The translations under genes were made by a program, and so were the position numbers. Below, one piece after another: positions 46,269 to 46,532 of a DNA stretch of 46,532 nt (the stretch's first letter is position 1; each line of letters starts with the position of its first letter). Source of the stretch: CAZQVN01 sp964596775 (GTDB lineage Bacteria > Eisenbacteria > RBG-16-71-46 > JABDJR01 > JAWXBZ01); NCBI GenBank assembly GCA_964596775.1, contig CAZQVN010000028.1, positions 1 to 46,532 on the forward strand, read 5' to 3'. Under the pieces are notes generated by a model. The model was not told the origin of the DNA, ran no database searches, and worked only from the letters and a program-made list of their open reading frames with translations.

Positions 46269-46532
46269 CACGGCATCCTTTCCTGTCAGCGGTCCAGAAA
46301 AGTGAGGTGTACAGCCGCCCTGCTTTCAATTAGCGTGAGCCATGAATTGATATTGTGTCAAGATTTTCTTGGTGTAGTCTTTTCGCGATTCGCATTTCGG
46401 AAGACCACCGACAAGAAAAATTGCATCGAAGTAATTGTTGATCGGAGGGTTCAAAAACGCCCCAAGACGCCCGATGCCAAATCCCCTATAATGTGGAGCC
46501 TTGACACCTTCCGTGGAGGCTTCACATTCGTA
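46269..46532. promoter_or_regulatory. AT-rich upstream region with possible promoters on both strands
   Basis: No gene is seen. On the minus strand a perfect TTGACA (46361-46356) could be the -35 of the copper-oxidase operon, but no good -10 lies 16-18 bases on. On the plus strand TATAAT at 46487-46492, with a poor AAGACG 17 bases upstream, may direct transcription out of the window to the right. Confidence 0.3.

Overview
The window reads as part of a high-GC, diderm, free-living bacterium, most likely an uncultured FCB-related candidate phylum (Eisenbacteria, Krumholzibacteriota or Latescibacterota type). This is inferred from four large secreted proteins that end in a FlgD-like Ig domain, from outer-membrane barrels ending in aromatic residues, from GC-rich codon use and from the gene mix. 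There is no rRNA, tRNA or CRISPR array in the window. One 100-N scaffold gap is present (5036-5135).

Layout. (1) 305-2923: a Lon-family protease whose ATPase residues are all replaced. It is divergent from a Tat lipoprotein with FN3 repeats and a C-terminal Rieske centre (3104-4789). (2) 4786-5190: a terminator, a candidate structured RNA and the gap, whose flanks are identical 55-mers. (3) 9014-5298, minus strand: a four-gene operon of barrel porin, FMN-binding protein with a flavinylation site, four-TM membrane protein and ApbE. This is an extracytoplasmic flavin electron-transfer unit, with a promoter and paired direct repeats upstream. (4) 9311-11094: an alkaline-phosphatase-superfamily enzyme and a secreted protein. 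(5) 14246-11034, minus: pdxR-pdxS-pdxT for vitamin B6. (6) 14435-18945: two small envelope proteins, a sigma-54 activator with a changed Walker B, and a membrane TPR protein. (7) 19020-21704: acetyl-CoA synthetase and an esterase. (8) 21739-21861: a long palindromic element, then an Ada-AlkA fusion and a methylguanine methyltransferase (alkylation repair). (9) 24118-27932, minus: two secreted surface proteins. (10) 28355-30965, minus: a YHS-TlpA thioredoxin, a barrel gene broken by two in-frame TGA codons, and glycine C-acetyltransferase. (11) 30989-35412: a YheT hydrolase, thiopurine methyltransferase, a secreted protein and a GH16 glucanase. (12) 35549-37226: an AbiEii-like toxin/antitoxin pair and a DUF6933-like protein. 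(13) 37369-39338: a thioredoxin-like protein and dihydrolipoyl dehydrogenase. (14) 46268-39342, minus: a lower-GC three-gene secreted cluster headed by a galactose-oxidase-like radical copper oxidase.

The strongest unusual signals are these. The signal-peptide codons of the copper oxidase contain a (CT)14 tract that puts the well-supported ATG out of frame with the 1,300-residue body; losing one repeat unit restores the frame, so this looks like a phase-variable locus. The same oxidase has a second Kelch region inserted within its catalytic propeller. The Lon protein keeps its Ser-Lys protease dyad but has lost Walker A Lys, Walker B Glu, sensor 1, the arginine finger and sensor 2. The flavinylation operon, the TGA-interrupted barrel gene, the candidate RNA and the palindromic element also deserve follow-up.
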